From Nannobrachium achirus (lineage: Eukaryota; Chordata; Actinopteri; Myctophiformes; Myctophidae): a stretch of 64,000 bases of DNA. The notes under the pieces are model-generated. The model had not been told where the DNA came from, did not search any database, and saw only the letters and a list, made by a program, of their open reading frames with translations. Made by a program: the position numbers and the translations under genes. Of this stretch, positions 31,601-42,830 are shown piece after piece. Numbering within the stretch: the first letter of the stretch is position 1; every line of letters begins with the position of its first letter. The DNA lies in contig OY997642.1 of assembly GCA_963921795.1 (NCBI GenBank), positions 40,293,340 through 40,357,339 of the forward strand. The letters run 5' to 3'.

Positions 31601-34600
31601 ATGCAGACCATTTATCATTTAGCTTGACAAACTGTTGTAAATACAGAATCAAAGTTTTGGCACTATAGAGATGTTTGTTCAGGAATCTGGTAAATTCACA
31701 CAACAGTTTGATACTGACCGTATATAAACTAAGAAAAGAGAACAATCATTAAATCTGACGAGGTCCTACCAACCGTCGGAAATCTCTCTTTGTCAATAGA
31801 GTGGTGATGAATGGCTCTCCAACAGGACTGTGTACATTATACAACTCTTATAGTTTACACCTCAGGGTCCATTTCAGTGGGAGCAGCGAGCAGCGAAAGA
31901 GAATTCCTGGAAGCAGGCTTCTTACTGGACGTGTTACTATGCTGCTATTAAATCACTGCCATGGGAAGTCAACTGCGTTCTGCCAATTACCACTTCCTGC
32001 TGATGGCAACTGGGCCAGCCAATCACAATCTGCAAATGTCTATGGCAGGAAGTATGTTACATTTTGGTATAAGCTTTTGATTTGTGTCATTTTATAAAAT
32101 CTGTAAATAAAATACTACTAGCTACTGTGTATGTCACTATTCCCTTCTATAATAATAATAATTCTTACATTTTCAAAACAAAAACTTTACAGTTGAAAGA
32201 CCCTGAGAGAGACTAAAGAAATGTCTCTATGACTGAGAATCTAGGTACAGTAGGTCTGAAGGGAGGGTATATAGGCCTATGTACTCACTTGAAGGTCCTG
32301 ACAAGGTTGTTGAGATCCCTGGTGATGTCATTTATGGTGAGACGCAGTGGTCCCACAACGTTTATGAGACTGAAAAGTGTCACAGATAGACAGATACGTA
32401 CAGTAGATCAGTCCAAGTAAAAAAAGAAACGTCAAATTCGTTTGTATTAATAATATTGAGGTCCAACTAGAATCAATACATTGCTCATACATTGAGGGAT
32501 CACTCACAGACAAATCAAATTAGCAAATGAAACCAAATGAATGCTGTCCCATCCCATTCATACCTTTAGCCACAATGACAGCAGATGAGATAAATGGTTC
32601 AAACACAACTAACAAAGAAATGTAGCAGTTTTATCATATTAGTTGTATAGCTACTTGCTACAGCTATTATTAGGTTTATTAATGTTACATCAATAAACTG
32701 TGCATGTGAATTGAAGTATCAGCTTCCTTTGCACATGCAGAACACACACACGCACACCCCTACCTTCTGGTGAGCTTCTCTACAGTGATGCGTTTCTGAA
32801 TATTGGCATTGGATTCAATGAGAGGTTCATTCCGCTGCTGCAGAGAAGACAAGACACAAAGATAAAGTAAAGCCCATTAGGTAAATGAAGACCCTGCCTA
32901 TCAATTCTCTACAATCTAGTCTAGTCTATAGGATGTTTACAGCGCCCCTGAGTGGCCAGTGGCACATGCTACAAACCAATGTTAACGTCTTCCCTCCTTC
33001 ATTCTTCTCTAGACATCCATCCTCCTTCCTCATAATCCCACCTTGCTAAGAGAAAGCAGGGGGCATTTCTAAGCCTTTATTAGATGGTGATAGTGGAGAA
33101 AGATGAAATGGCAGGATAGATAGGGAAGGACATGCAGCACAGGGCCTCAGGTCAAACTCTATCCGGGTCAGCTACACCAGGGGTTTTCAAACGTTTTGGA
33201 CTCGGGTAAATAACCTTTTCATCCACGGCACCCCAGAATTAATAATTACACTGTTAATGTTTAGAATCTTAAATCGTATTACGCAAAGTAAATATGCACA
33301 TCTTTCTACTTGAGATACGGTAGGCTACGTCACGGAAAAATATCTGTTTCCATCAGAACTGACTGAAAATAACACCAGCATCACTATTAGGGGGGGAAGG
33401 TTCACCAAAAATAGTCGATCTACAAGCTCACAAGTTGGCCGCCGATGGAAAAAGAACTTATCAAGTACAGTGCAAATTAGGTCTGTTTTACTAAGCATAG
33501 TGAAGTGATATTGATGTAGTGATATTGATGAAGTATTCTGCAGCACCCCTGGACTGGCATCACGGCACCCACTTTGGGAAACCCTGGGATACACAACAAG
33601 GACTGAGCCTTAATGGTACAGTATGTGCTCTACCAACTGATCCACTGGCACTGATGCTGAAATAATTTCCATTTTCAAAAAACTATGTTTTGATTTCAGT
33701 AATTCTCCAGCACCTCTCACCTGAGTGTTTTCTGTAGGCTGTTTGTTCTCCTCAGGCAGCACCCTTGCGCCCTTGTAATACTCGGTGACCCTCAGCTGCA
33801 TCTCCTGGGTCTGCTTCCGCAGCCTGTCATAGTCTGGAACTGGAGCCCGCGGCCTCTCCTGCTGCCCTGGAAGCCTTCCCTCTACCACCACCTCCTCCTC
33901 CTCATCCTCCAAGTCATCTTCATCCAACTCCTCCTCCTTCTCTTCCTTTCCTTCTCTGCTGATCTCAGGGGACGGGCCAGGGAGGGGGCCGGGACCGTAC
34001 AGGAATGTCAGCGTCTCCTCAGTCCTCCATTCCAGCAGCGTTCTTTTCAGGCTTTCTAGGAGGTTCTGCCGGAAGGCGTCGGGCCCAGCGGCTCGGGCTG
34101 AGTGGTGTTTGAGGAGGTTGCGTAGCCCCGCGGCCCCTCTCTGGCTCATACCCACCTGGGTGATGTTGAGGCCTGGTCGGGCTGTGCTGGTGTCGCCTTG
34201 AGTAGCGGGGACTGGGAGTGGTTGAGGTGGAGCTGACGGTTCCAAATGAATTCTGTTTTCTGTTGAGTCAGTATATGCAGACTGGACAACTGCAGTTGTG
34301 TGTTCTTCCTGCAGTTTATCCTGCTTCAGAGCTGGATCTCTGTCTGGAGGAGCGCTGTCAGTGATTGCCTCTGTTTTAGTGTTCAAATTAAGCTTAGCTA
34401 CTGCCTCTTCCAAAGAATGCCCCTCAGGCGAAATTCGCTCCATGCAGACCACCTGCTGCACAGTGGGCTGATCCACCGCTATAGAATTAAGTTGTCTTGC
34501 CATGTCGGCACCTGGTTCTGTTTTAGAAGCAATACACTCTTTACTCTTCTGCTTAGTTACATTTTTATTTGGAGTCTCTCTTCCTCGATGCTGCGTCTCC

Positions 34601-36412
34601 TTTTCATCCTTCTCTCCCTCCACATTCTCCTGCCTCGCCCCTTTCCCAAGCTCTCTTTGCTCTCCCTCATCTGTGCGTTTGGGCAGTTCACCCCAGTGCA
34701 CTCTGGGTCCCTTTCGCTGGGACACCACACTGGAGACAAAGTCCTGTTCCTGTTCTCCGTCACTGCTGTCACTGTGGACAGGGCCGGCTGCAGGGGCCTG
34801 ATGCTCTACAGGTGAAGGGGTCTCGATGTCCTCCTCACGGAGGCACCTCGCTGAAAGCCTCACCTCCTCACCTGAGCTACCACTGAACACAGGAAAGGAG
34901 GCACATTTGTTTGTTTGTTTACCGTGCCCATTATTTATAGCCTGCGCTATATAAGACACACAAACTCTTTATATGTGATCCTTTGATGGAATCTAATCAT
35001 GGATTGAATAAAACAATAATACATACCCATCTCCTTTCTCCATCAAAGTGATTCCTGGAGGGCTGTTGGTGGGATTGAAAATAAAGACAAGATGACGATT
35101 ACAAGATACAGGATGGTCTTAAAATAGTAGGGTCAACATTCCATTTTTAATTAATTTGTTTAACTTCCCTCTGGCAGGCAATCACAGAGGTTTGTCATCC
35201 TAATTCTCGAAATTGTACCATTTCTCAAACGATGGCCAAAAATGCAATAAGTATCATGTCATGTCCTTAATGTTTTGATCAAGTGGTCATTGCATCTCAT
35301 CTGTCTGTTGGTCATTATGACATGATGAAGCCAATATACATAATGTACTTTTACATTCATAATATATTGAATTATATTGTAGCACATTCTATTGTATTCT
35401 ACGGTCACATCAGTGTTTTGTATGGTGTATGTTTACCCATCATGCTGTCTGAGCCACAGGGGCGTCTTTGGTATTTGCAGCTCAAACTCTTTGGATGCTT
35501 TGTAGCAGAAGTTACTGCAGAAGCACTGAACAACAGGAAGGCAAAATTAACTTAATTGAATCGCTTATATATATATATATATAAAAAAAAAGCAATACAC
35601 CATTAAATATCTGATCCATACACACTTGTTAAATGAACAGAGTGTTTTGCAGTGTACAAATAACTTACCTTGCGTTCACTGATGTCATATACTTTATTGT
35701 TCTTGGTGCTAATTTTGAACTGCTGAGTGGGGATCTATGAAATAAATAGCAGAAATGAATTACAGTCAAAACATACTGTTCTGTACAAAGCTTAATCACG
35801 ATAAGATTTAGGGCTCTCACCTTCCCTAGTTTATTCTGGCATATAGGATAGCCACACAGTTTAATGATGGATCTCTCCTCTATGGCATCTTTGTAATTGT
35901 CTGCAGTTATGAACTTAGCCTGCAAAAGGAGGAGAAAGGAAATGGGTGAAAAACTCACCAGTAAACTTTTATACTGTACTATGCTATACGGTGAGATAAG
36001 ATGATCTAGTGGTTTGAGTGACCACCACATCTCCCTTACTATGTTTTTATATATGTTAAGTAAATAAGTAAATCAAATAAAAATAGCCAATATACTCATC
36101 GCGATGAGATGATTAATCTAAAATGTAATCGACAGAATAATCGCTAAGAGAATGATCTATATTTTCAGTCCTATTTGACTGTACTTACACAGCTGATGAG
36201 AAAGTCTTCAGTCACACTGTCCTCGTCTAGGAGACGTTCCACCACCTGAAGAGCCCTCTTCTCCAAATCCAGTTTCTCCCTCAGTGCATGCTTTACAGCC
36301 TCTCTTCTGTCATTGGACAAAGAATAGAATCATATGAGGGGTGGGGCAATTGGTAGAGAATAATATACCAGTACATACAACAGTATATTAATCACTACCT
36401 CACTGTGCACCT

Positions 36413-36444
<32 letters not shown>

Positions 36445-37178
36445 CACCTACACACCTTCTTGCTTCCTCTTCAGCGTTCAGTGCTTGTTTTCTTGCTTTG
36501 TCACCTGGCAAAATGATAAAAAATAACGAAATACACAAACTAAATACACTGATCAATATATACAGTGATTCAGACAGACAGATAGACATATAGAAATACA
36601 TGTGGTTGTTGAAGTAAGTTGACATTTAGTGTTGCTGACGTTCTGTGAGAATGTTCAAATGGATATATTACAGATAAAAAAAAGATCTGTGACAGATATT
36701 TTTATCTGTATCTTACCATCCACTTGAATGGAGACAGATATGTTTTATCTGTTTTTCTGGCCCAGTGGGAATGGGCCTTTGGGACCGTACCTATGTTCCC
36801 CAGGTTCTATGTTCCCCACTTACCACCTACTTACCTAACAACCCTAACCTCACTAAAACTAATGCTGTGAGGTGGCCCGGGGAACATAGAGCCTGGGGAA
36901 CATAGAGAGGACCCCGGGCCTTTAGCCCTGAAACATAAATGTCAAATATCGGTCATGTTTCGCATGGCTAGTATCATGTTGACTACAGAGACTACTACCA
37001 GTAAATATGAGTCAGCCAGCCTAAAACAGGTGTTCTATCAACAAGAACAGCGAACGAGGCAACGAGCACTAACGAATTAATAGTTTTACTTTTGAAATTA
37101 CTTCCTTTATCAAAACGGACCTTTTTTAGAGGTTTTTGAGGAGCGGCTGCTCCGTCTTCTCTCATCACTGTCCTCCAT
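26672..37178 (-). CDS. rpap2: RNA polymerase II-associated protein 2 (RTR1-type CTD phosphatase)
   Basis: Complement of 37121-37178, 36456-36504, 36189-36306, 35821-35919, 35669-35734, 35437-35525, 35027-35062, 33721-34882, 32764-32837, 32289-32369, 29527-29595, 26672-26816; 2046 nt, 681 residues (human 612). All junctions are GT-AG and in phase. The RTR1 zinc-binding domain covers roughly residues 60-160: [51 protein letters not shown], with candidate zinc ligands Cys97, Cys102, Cys133 and Cys137. The 1.16 kb exon encodes a low-complexity acidic middle containing [13 protein letters not shown] and a run of Glu/Asp. The C-terminus ends [12 protein letters not shown]. The family removes Ser5 phosphate from the Pol II CTD and helps nuclear import of Pol II. 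The exon 2 donor abuts a (TG)n tract. Head to head with glmn, as in human. Confidence 0.95.
27070..27225. repeat. Local tandem duplication in rpap2 intron 11
   Basis: gtttattgctaa and gtgaggcaagagaaatgtat-ggac followed by gcagatt-ccacac-ctaac occur twice (about 27071-27135 and 27155-27222), with an additional short tggggtttattgctaa copy between them. Confidence 0.75.
28569..28631. repeat. (CA)n / (CACG)n microsatellite
   Basis: cacacgcacg repeats followed by pure CA. In rpap2 intron 11. Confidence 0.95.
29045..29423. mobile_element. hAT-like element, cagtggttctcaac ends (rpap2 intron 11)
   Basis: Left end cagtggttctcaacgttttc and right end gttgagaaccactg are inverted and match the familiar hAT-Charlie end consensus. 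The GGGACCCCCC blocks near both ends and the core gaaaatagcagatctag (29175) link it to the elements at 1202 and 38035. The flanking 8 bases are not identical, so the insertion is old or the ends are slightly off. Confidence 0.75.
30168..31487. repeat. Inverted-repeat element containing an inserted repeat array (rpap2 intron 10)
   Basis: Outer arms (30168-30287 and 31398-31487) are inverted copies: cacctctgaactttgtcaa and ctcaattgggaaa on the left, their complements on the right; the left has about 17 extra bases. Between them lie a (TCCG)n tract (30384-30446) and three starts of a tagcgccacc unit at 30468, 30902 and 31204 with shared lines such as tcatgtgatc and ttggctaa. The inner array ends gcttctagtttttt like the relative at 13433-13790. 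Confidence 0.75.
33105..33650 (-). repeat. tRNA-derived SINE split by a hAT element
   Basis: On the minus strand the head (33587-33650) reads ggatcagttggtagagcaca, a good tRNA A-box, then ctcagtcc. After the hAT at 33178-33586 the body resumes (33105-33177): gctgacccgg, gacctgaggccctgtgctgc, catgtcc. Joined, this is the same SINE type as at 61-245. It lies in rpap2 intron 8. Confidence 0.75.
33178..33586. mobile_element. hAT-like element nested in a SINE
   Basis: Ends caggggttttcaaacg and, inverted, tttgggaaaccctg. Flanking octamers agctacac and ggatacac agree at 6 of 8 positions, consistent with a decayed target duplication. The recurring core aaaaatagtcgatctacaag is at about 33407. Confidence 0.75.
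36411..36448. repeat. (CA)n tract at the rpap2 exon 2 donor
   Basis: Read on the gene strand it is a (TG)n run starting a few bases inside intron 2, right after the donor aag|gtgtgtag (36455). Confidence 0.95.
36772..36927. repeat. Inverted repeat, probable MITE (rpap2 intron 1)
   Basis: ctatgttccccaggttctat and gttcccc on the left (36791-36817) face ggggaacatagagcctgggg and aacatag on the right (36879-36906); outer gggccttt / aaaggcc-type lines extend the pairing. Confidence 0.75.
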
Positions 37179-37943
37179 GCTGCTTCTGTTGGTTGTTTTG
37201 CCACAGAGTTCACCTCTGAACTATGACGTTTTTGGGTCTACGGCAAGTAGTTCAGTCAAACGCAAAACACTTCCTCGCTTTCATTCACACACACAACCAT
37301 GCATCTTCACGCCACAGCCTCTCTCTGACGAGACTGATGTAAGTAACCATAAGGATCTTTTCAAAACCTTCCTCATTTAGCAATATTATTACAATTTTTA
37401 AGCGTTGGACTTGTGTACAAACTACAAAGTAAATATCGTGGTACTGGAACTGGCATGCTAAGCTAACACAAGTGCATTGTCTTGAAATCAGTCAGTCTCA
37501 TAGCCCTAGAACATTCATTGGTTCTCAAAGTGGGGTCCGGGGACCCCCAGGTGTCCTTGAGGGAGTTCCAGGGGGTCCCCAGCTAAATGATAGTTTGGAA
37601 CCAAATGGACCCTAATGGGTCTGTAACTCAGAGAGTGTAATATACATGAATTGTAAGATCACAGACATTCTAGGGCTATCAGTCTCATTACATTTGTCAT
37701 CTGTATGACTTTTAACAGAATAAAGTGTTTAACAACTGAATAAACCAGTAAACTCTTAACTGGATCTTCACATATAGGCTACATGCAACCAGTTAGCTTT
37801 GGCTTGGCTTGAACATGAACATAGGCTGTCTGTGAGTTGTCTAATAATGTATTAATAATATACCCTCGCTTTTCTTCCTTTAGACTAATCCTCACGGTTT
37901 CTGAGACCACCAATCCCTTAAAGACACTTTCTGCTAAGCGGTG
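37179..37943. promoter_or_regulatory. Probable bidirectional rpap2/glmn promoter with non-coding glmn exon
   Basis: The two coding starts face away from each other 765 bases apart. A donor gat|gtaagtaa at 37338/37339 and an acceptor cctttag at 37881-37883 would make a non-coding glmn exon ending at 37338 and a second exon starting at 37884 that carries the ATG. If so, the shared promoter is only about 50-150 bases around 37190-37280. RPAP2 and GLMN are also head to head in human. A hAT-like end (tggttctcaaagtggggtcc, 37513) lies in the inferred glmn 5' UTR intron. Confidence 0.55.
37510..37590. mobile_element. hAT-like end fragment (glmn 5' intron)
   Basis: cattggttctcaaagtgggg, then ggggacccccagg and ccagggggtccccag resemble the terminal part of the hAT elements described here. 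No partner end was found. Confidence 0.5.
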
Positions 37944-40900
37944 ATGGCATTGGCGCTCGAGCAGCTCAGTGATGTCGTCCAGAGATGTGTGAGTCACAAT
38001 AGCCCCTCAGGCAACTAGACCAAGTTCATTAGACCAGGGGTCTTCAACGTTTTCAGGCCAAGGACCCCTTAGTTGAGAGAGAGATGAAGCAGGGACCCCC
38101 ACAACCTGTTCATAGATTCCATATAGTTTCATCGTTTGACAGCACAATCATCAGTGTATTTTGGATTCATTTCAATTTGTGTTTTCAGATATTTAACCAC
38201 TTGAGCCGTCATTACCTAATAAACTTGACCTTTTACTCTGCACTTAGTCTGCTCTTTTTCCCCTCTACACCAAACCTAAATGCCGAAAATAGCTGATCTA
38301 CAAGCTTGTAGATCTGCTATTTTTGGCTAAAGTTCTCAAAATATGGACACTAGGGTTCAAGTGGTTAATATAAAAAGGATTTGAAGATTTGGAGGACCCC
38401 CTGTAGTATCTCTGAGGACCCCCTAGGGGTCCCGGACCCCCTGTTGAAGACCCCTGCATTAGACCATTCTTTAATTGTCACAGAATCCCAGCCTCCCCTT
38501 CTCACTCTGTTATCTATTATCATCCATCCCATTCTCATCACCGTAAACATACTGTAGTCCCCTGCCTAGTGTTTTTAAGACAGAGCATCTCACCCAGTGC
38601 TTGCCCTCTCTTTCACACAGCAAACAGTCGAAAGTGATAACTACACCCCTGAGGATTATGATGTCTTCATGATTGCTGGAAGGACTTGCATAGAGCAGGG
38701 AGACTGTGCTCAGGTCCTTAGTATTGTTGTGGATGACAACAATAAGGTAAGGAAGAGGATTTGTGTTTACCGTACGTACTATTGTCTGCTGACTAATCTT
38801 CATCCAAATTGTTGGTGGAAAAACCCACATGTAATTTTTGTTTTCATGGCATATACTGTATATTTGTTATGACTGCTTATCTGTGTATTTTTTTTTCTGT
38901 GTTATTTTTCCAATATATCTTTGTTCACGTCATGAAACAGTGTAATTAATATGTAGTCCCTTCATTCTTCTCAGGCCATAGTGAGATGTATGGGCTGGAA
39001 CCTACTGCCTCCTCTGATCCAAGTTCTTCTAAAGAAGGAGGACAAGAATCTTCCTCACTGCCTGGCCATTTTCAAACACTTGATCAAGGTCTGCTTCTCA
39101 CTCCCGCATTGAACACATTGACGCCGTATTTAGAATTTTCATTTGAAAACAAATTGGGCTTTGTTATTATTGTTTTTGCATATTACATAGGACTGCTATA
39201 CTTTTGCCAGTTCTGTCCCATTTGTTGCCATTTACATCTGATACATCTGATATGTATTTCTGGGGTTTAAATTAAAATAGCACAAGTCAAAGAAATATAG
39301 TATAGATGTATAGTATAGTGGCAATTCTGGCAAATAGTCCTTAAGTTAAAAGGTGTTTTTGGTGTATTTGGTCAGGTCTGTAGTCCCAAGGAGCTGCTGG
39401 TTGGCTTATTGGAGCAACTGGATGAGGCCCAACCGGACACCATAACAGACACCATTGTTCTCCTATGGAAACCACTACAAGACGGTAAGGAAGATACACT
39501 TTACACATTTTTATACCCATCTACACACATACATCACTATGGGCTACATGGCTTGGAACCTTTTGTTCCCATGTGTACTTACTCTTACTTTCACACACAT
39601 ACATCAACATATAAACACACACTGAAACAGTGAATCCTTTTCTGCACCTTGGTATGGAAGACACAAAATATGAGCTCACTGTCCCAGAAATGACATGTCT
39701 TTTTCACCTCCATCTTTTTGTCTCATTCCTCACATCTACCGCCTGATTTATGCATTGTTGGTGTTGACGTTGCATGCCAAAAATAGCCGCTCCGCAAGCT
39801 CCCAACATGTTACAAACACGAATCATTGTGAACTTGTTGATCGTCTATTTTCGGAACATGCAACAAACTGAGCTTACTGTTTCTACTTGGCTCTACCCCT
39901 AATACTCCTACAACACTCCCTGGATATTTCTCTGTCTCTATGTGTCTCTTCTGTCTCCCTTCCGCTCCCAGTGCTGGGGCGTCTTGGCAGCCGTAAGGCC
40001 TCTTCTCTGGGCATGGTTCTGTCCACCCTGCTGGAGCAGGTTGCCAAGCTGCCGGCCCCCAAGACCAAAGAGCAGGAAACAGATGAGAACTTCTCCCTGT
40101 GCCGCTGCTGCACTGTTCTCCGGAATTTCATCATCCCCCTTGTCCACGAGGCCAGACAGAACATCCTTAAATTACGTAATGGAGAGGAGGATGAGCTGAG
40201 TACAGAACTGACAAAGTTGTAAGTGGGATTTTCTTTGTTCCACAACTCAGGATCGTTCGGTTTATTATAAGTTATTAAATCTATGCCTTTTCTGTCTTTC
40301 TATACTTGAGCTGTATGAAGAGTCTGTGTGAACCACTCTTGGATGTTGTGCTGACAGATGCGGACACCCTGGATGTGTCTCCCATTAGGGACTTTGCTGA
40401 AGAGATATTGGTAGGACATATTAAAGAGCCCAATAAAAAAAGAAAAACATTGTTTGAGTTGTAATACAGCACTTTACAAATAACTGATAAATGCACAGAC
40501 GTGCTACACAATATTTACTAACCAGAATGACAGCATTTGCAGGTGTGTTTGCTGCACTGGAGTTGTGACTGCACTATCCCTTTTTTCTGGTTTGTGGCAA
40601 TGCATGTGTGTGGCTGTGTGTGCGGATGCCTGTTTTCTATAGTTCAGTCTAACACAAATTGGGGAGCCGCTCCATAAGCTGGTGTTCCACCCTGTGCTGA
40701 AGAGGAAAGTGGTACCGGGGTTTCTGGAAGAAGAGGTGCTCTACCCCGAAGAGTCTTTAGCCAACCTGGCTTATCTTCTGTTTGTCAATCACCTTGCTGC
40801 CTTCCCTGCTGTGTTCAGGTAAATTCATCTTATTTTAACCCCAGAGTCTGTAGTGATGTGCTACACCATCTTCAGGCAGTTTTGGAGACACGCCAACTTT

Positions 40901-42774
40901 ATGTTCGTCTGAGCGAGTTTCTTAGACATATTTCTTAGACATTTTCATCATAACAGACGTCAAAGGAATTTATAATGTATTTGTATGTGCTTGTTTTCAG
41001 CCGTGTGTTTTTCTTACGGTGTAATATGGAACACATCAACCTGCTTTTGTCCAGGTAACCACTGTACATAACTCAGTATATCAACCAAACCCATTTCCCT
41101 AAATCATCTTAACATTGTAGTAAAATGACTCTATTTTAAGTTGTAGACGCCCATGTTTTACCCATGTTTTCTGTTGTTAGAACTGATGAAACATGGCTTC
41201 AGAAAGGATTGGTAAGTCTTCTAAGCATCACCTGACTTACTTAATTTCTCACTTAGTCCTATTATTGCATGGGTGCACACTGCACAGCACACATAAGTAC
41301 ATAAGCCTCTACATGAAATACAACCTACAATGGGTAGTTGACTGCCTACAGAATCCTTTACTTTCTGTATGTTGAAGGTGTATGTTTCTCTGTCACCAGG
41401 AGTTGTATCAGAAGAGTCTGATGAGAGCAGAGGATGCCAGTCTCTCTGTAAACCTACTGAACATCAAAGCCTTCATCAGTGTCCCACAAGTACAGTACAC
41501 ACAAATATACCCTCACAATTTGAGCATTTCAATAAGCATATAGTATTGTTCTTATGATATGCTCTTTGACTGTAACAGCTACAGTACAATCTGGGACTTA
41601 GTTCTAGAATATAACAGACAGCCTTAGTAACTCACCCTGCATAGCACACAAATAAGGCTCTTGTCCTTCCCAGTTTCTCAATCGTGGGTCTTTGCTGCAT
41701 GTCATTTATTTTCCTTCTTTCTTTCTCACCTTACCTGTCACTTTCTCATTGTTAATATATCAATCAAAGCTGAAAGATGCTTTAATACATGATCTAGCAC
41801 TACTTGGACTTGGTCTCTCCCTTCCAAGTTTCAACATTGGTGTTATATGGTGTTATATGTCAACATCTCTCTGTCGGAAGAGGGAAACAATGGACATAAA
41901 ATGTACAGCTTTAAAGGTTTTTACATGCTGTCCATTTTTCTGTATTCACTTATAAAATGTGTATACTACTGTTTTACTGTGGGGGGTGGGGATAAAAAAA
42001 AGGTTTTGGTAAACATTAACATGGCTTGGCATGTGTTTCATTTTATTTTCAGAACTTGGTTAACGTTATGACACTATGTCCAGCACACCATTTGGTAAGT
42101 GTTTCAAATGTTTCCATTCATTCTTTGCTAACACTAAAACCATCTACAAACATAATTGTCTGCTGTTACACTAAATATAATTCCCTCTGGATACAAGCAC
42201 TGAATATGTTTAATCATGTTTAACATTAGATAAAACTATTGGTTGATCTGGTTAATTTAAAAAGCTTTTGGTTGCGAAATGTTTACTTTTTCTTCTGTTG
42301 TTGTTTATGTTAGAGAACTAAAGGTCTACAGGTGTTACAGCTGAGCATTGATAAGTTTGAAACTGAGGCCAAGTACAAATTCTTTCAGTAAGTATCCTAT
42401 TTCTCCCTTGAAAATCTCACTCTCCACACTCTCTGCCTCACTCCATACAGATGCCTATTGGTTGTCTTGTTTCAGGTGACTATGCTCTCTATAAACATGT
42501 CTGTCGGTTGTCTTGTTTTCAGTTATATGCTCAGGATCAGCAACCACTCAGGAGTGGAGGGATACATAATCAAAAACATCAAAAACCAGATAGACTATTC
42601 CCTGAAGGTAAGACCAATGTTCAAAGGCAGTATTCCCTATGAAGTAAAACATCAGGTCTGCTACAACTGGAGAAATATGGGTGTGTTATGTGAGAAGATA
42701 GAAAAAGCCTCAGACATGCAGTGGGATCTTCTGTTTGTCTTTCTCGATCTCATTATTTCTTTATCTGTTGTACC

Positions 42775-42830
<56 letters not shown>

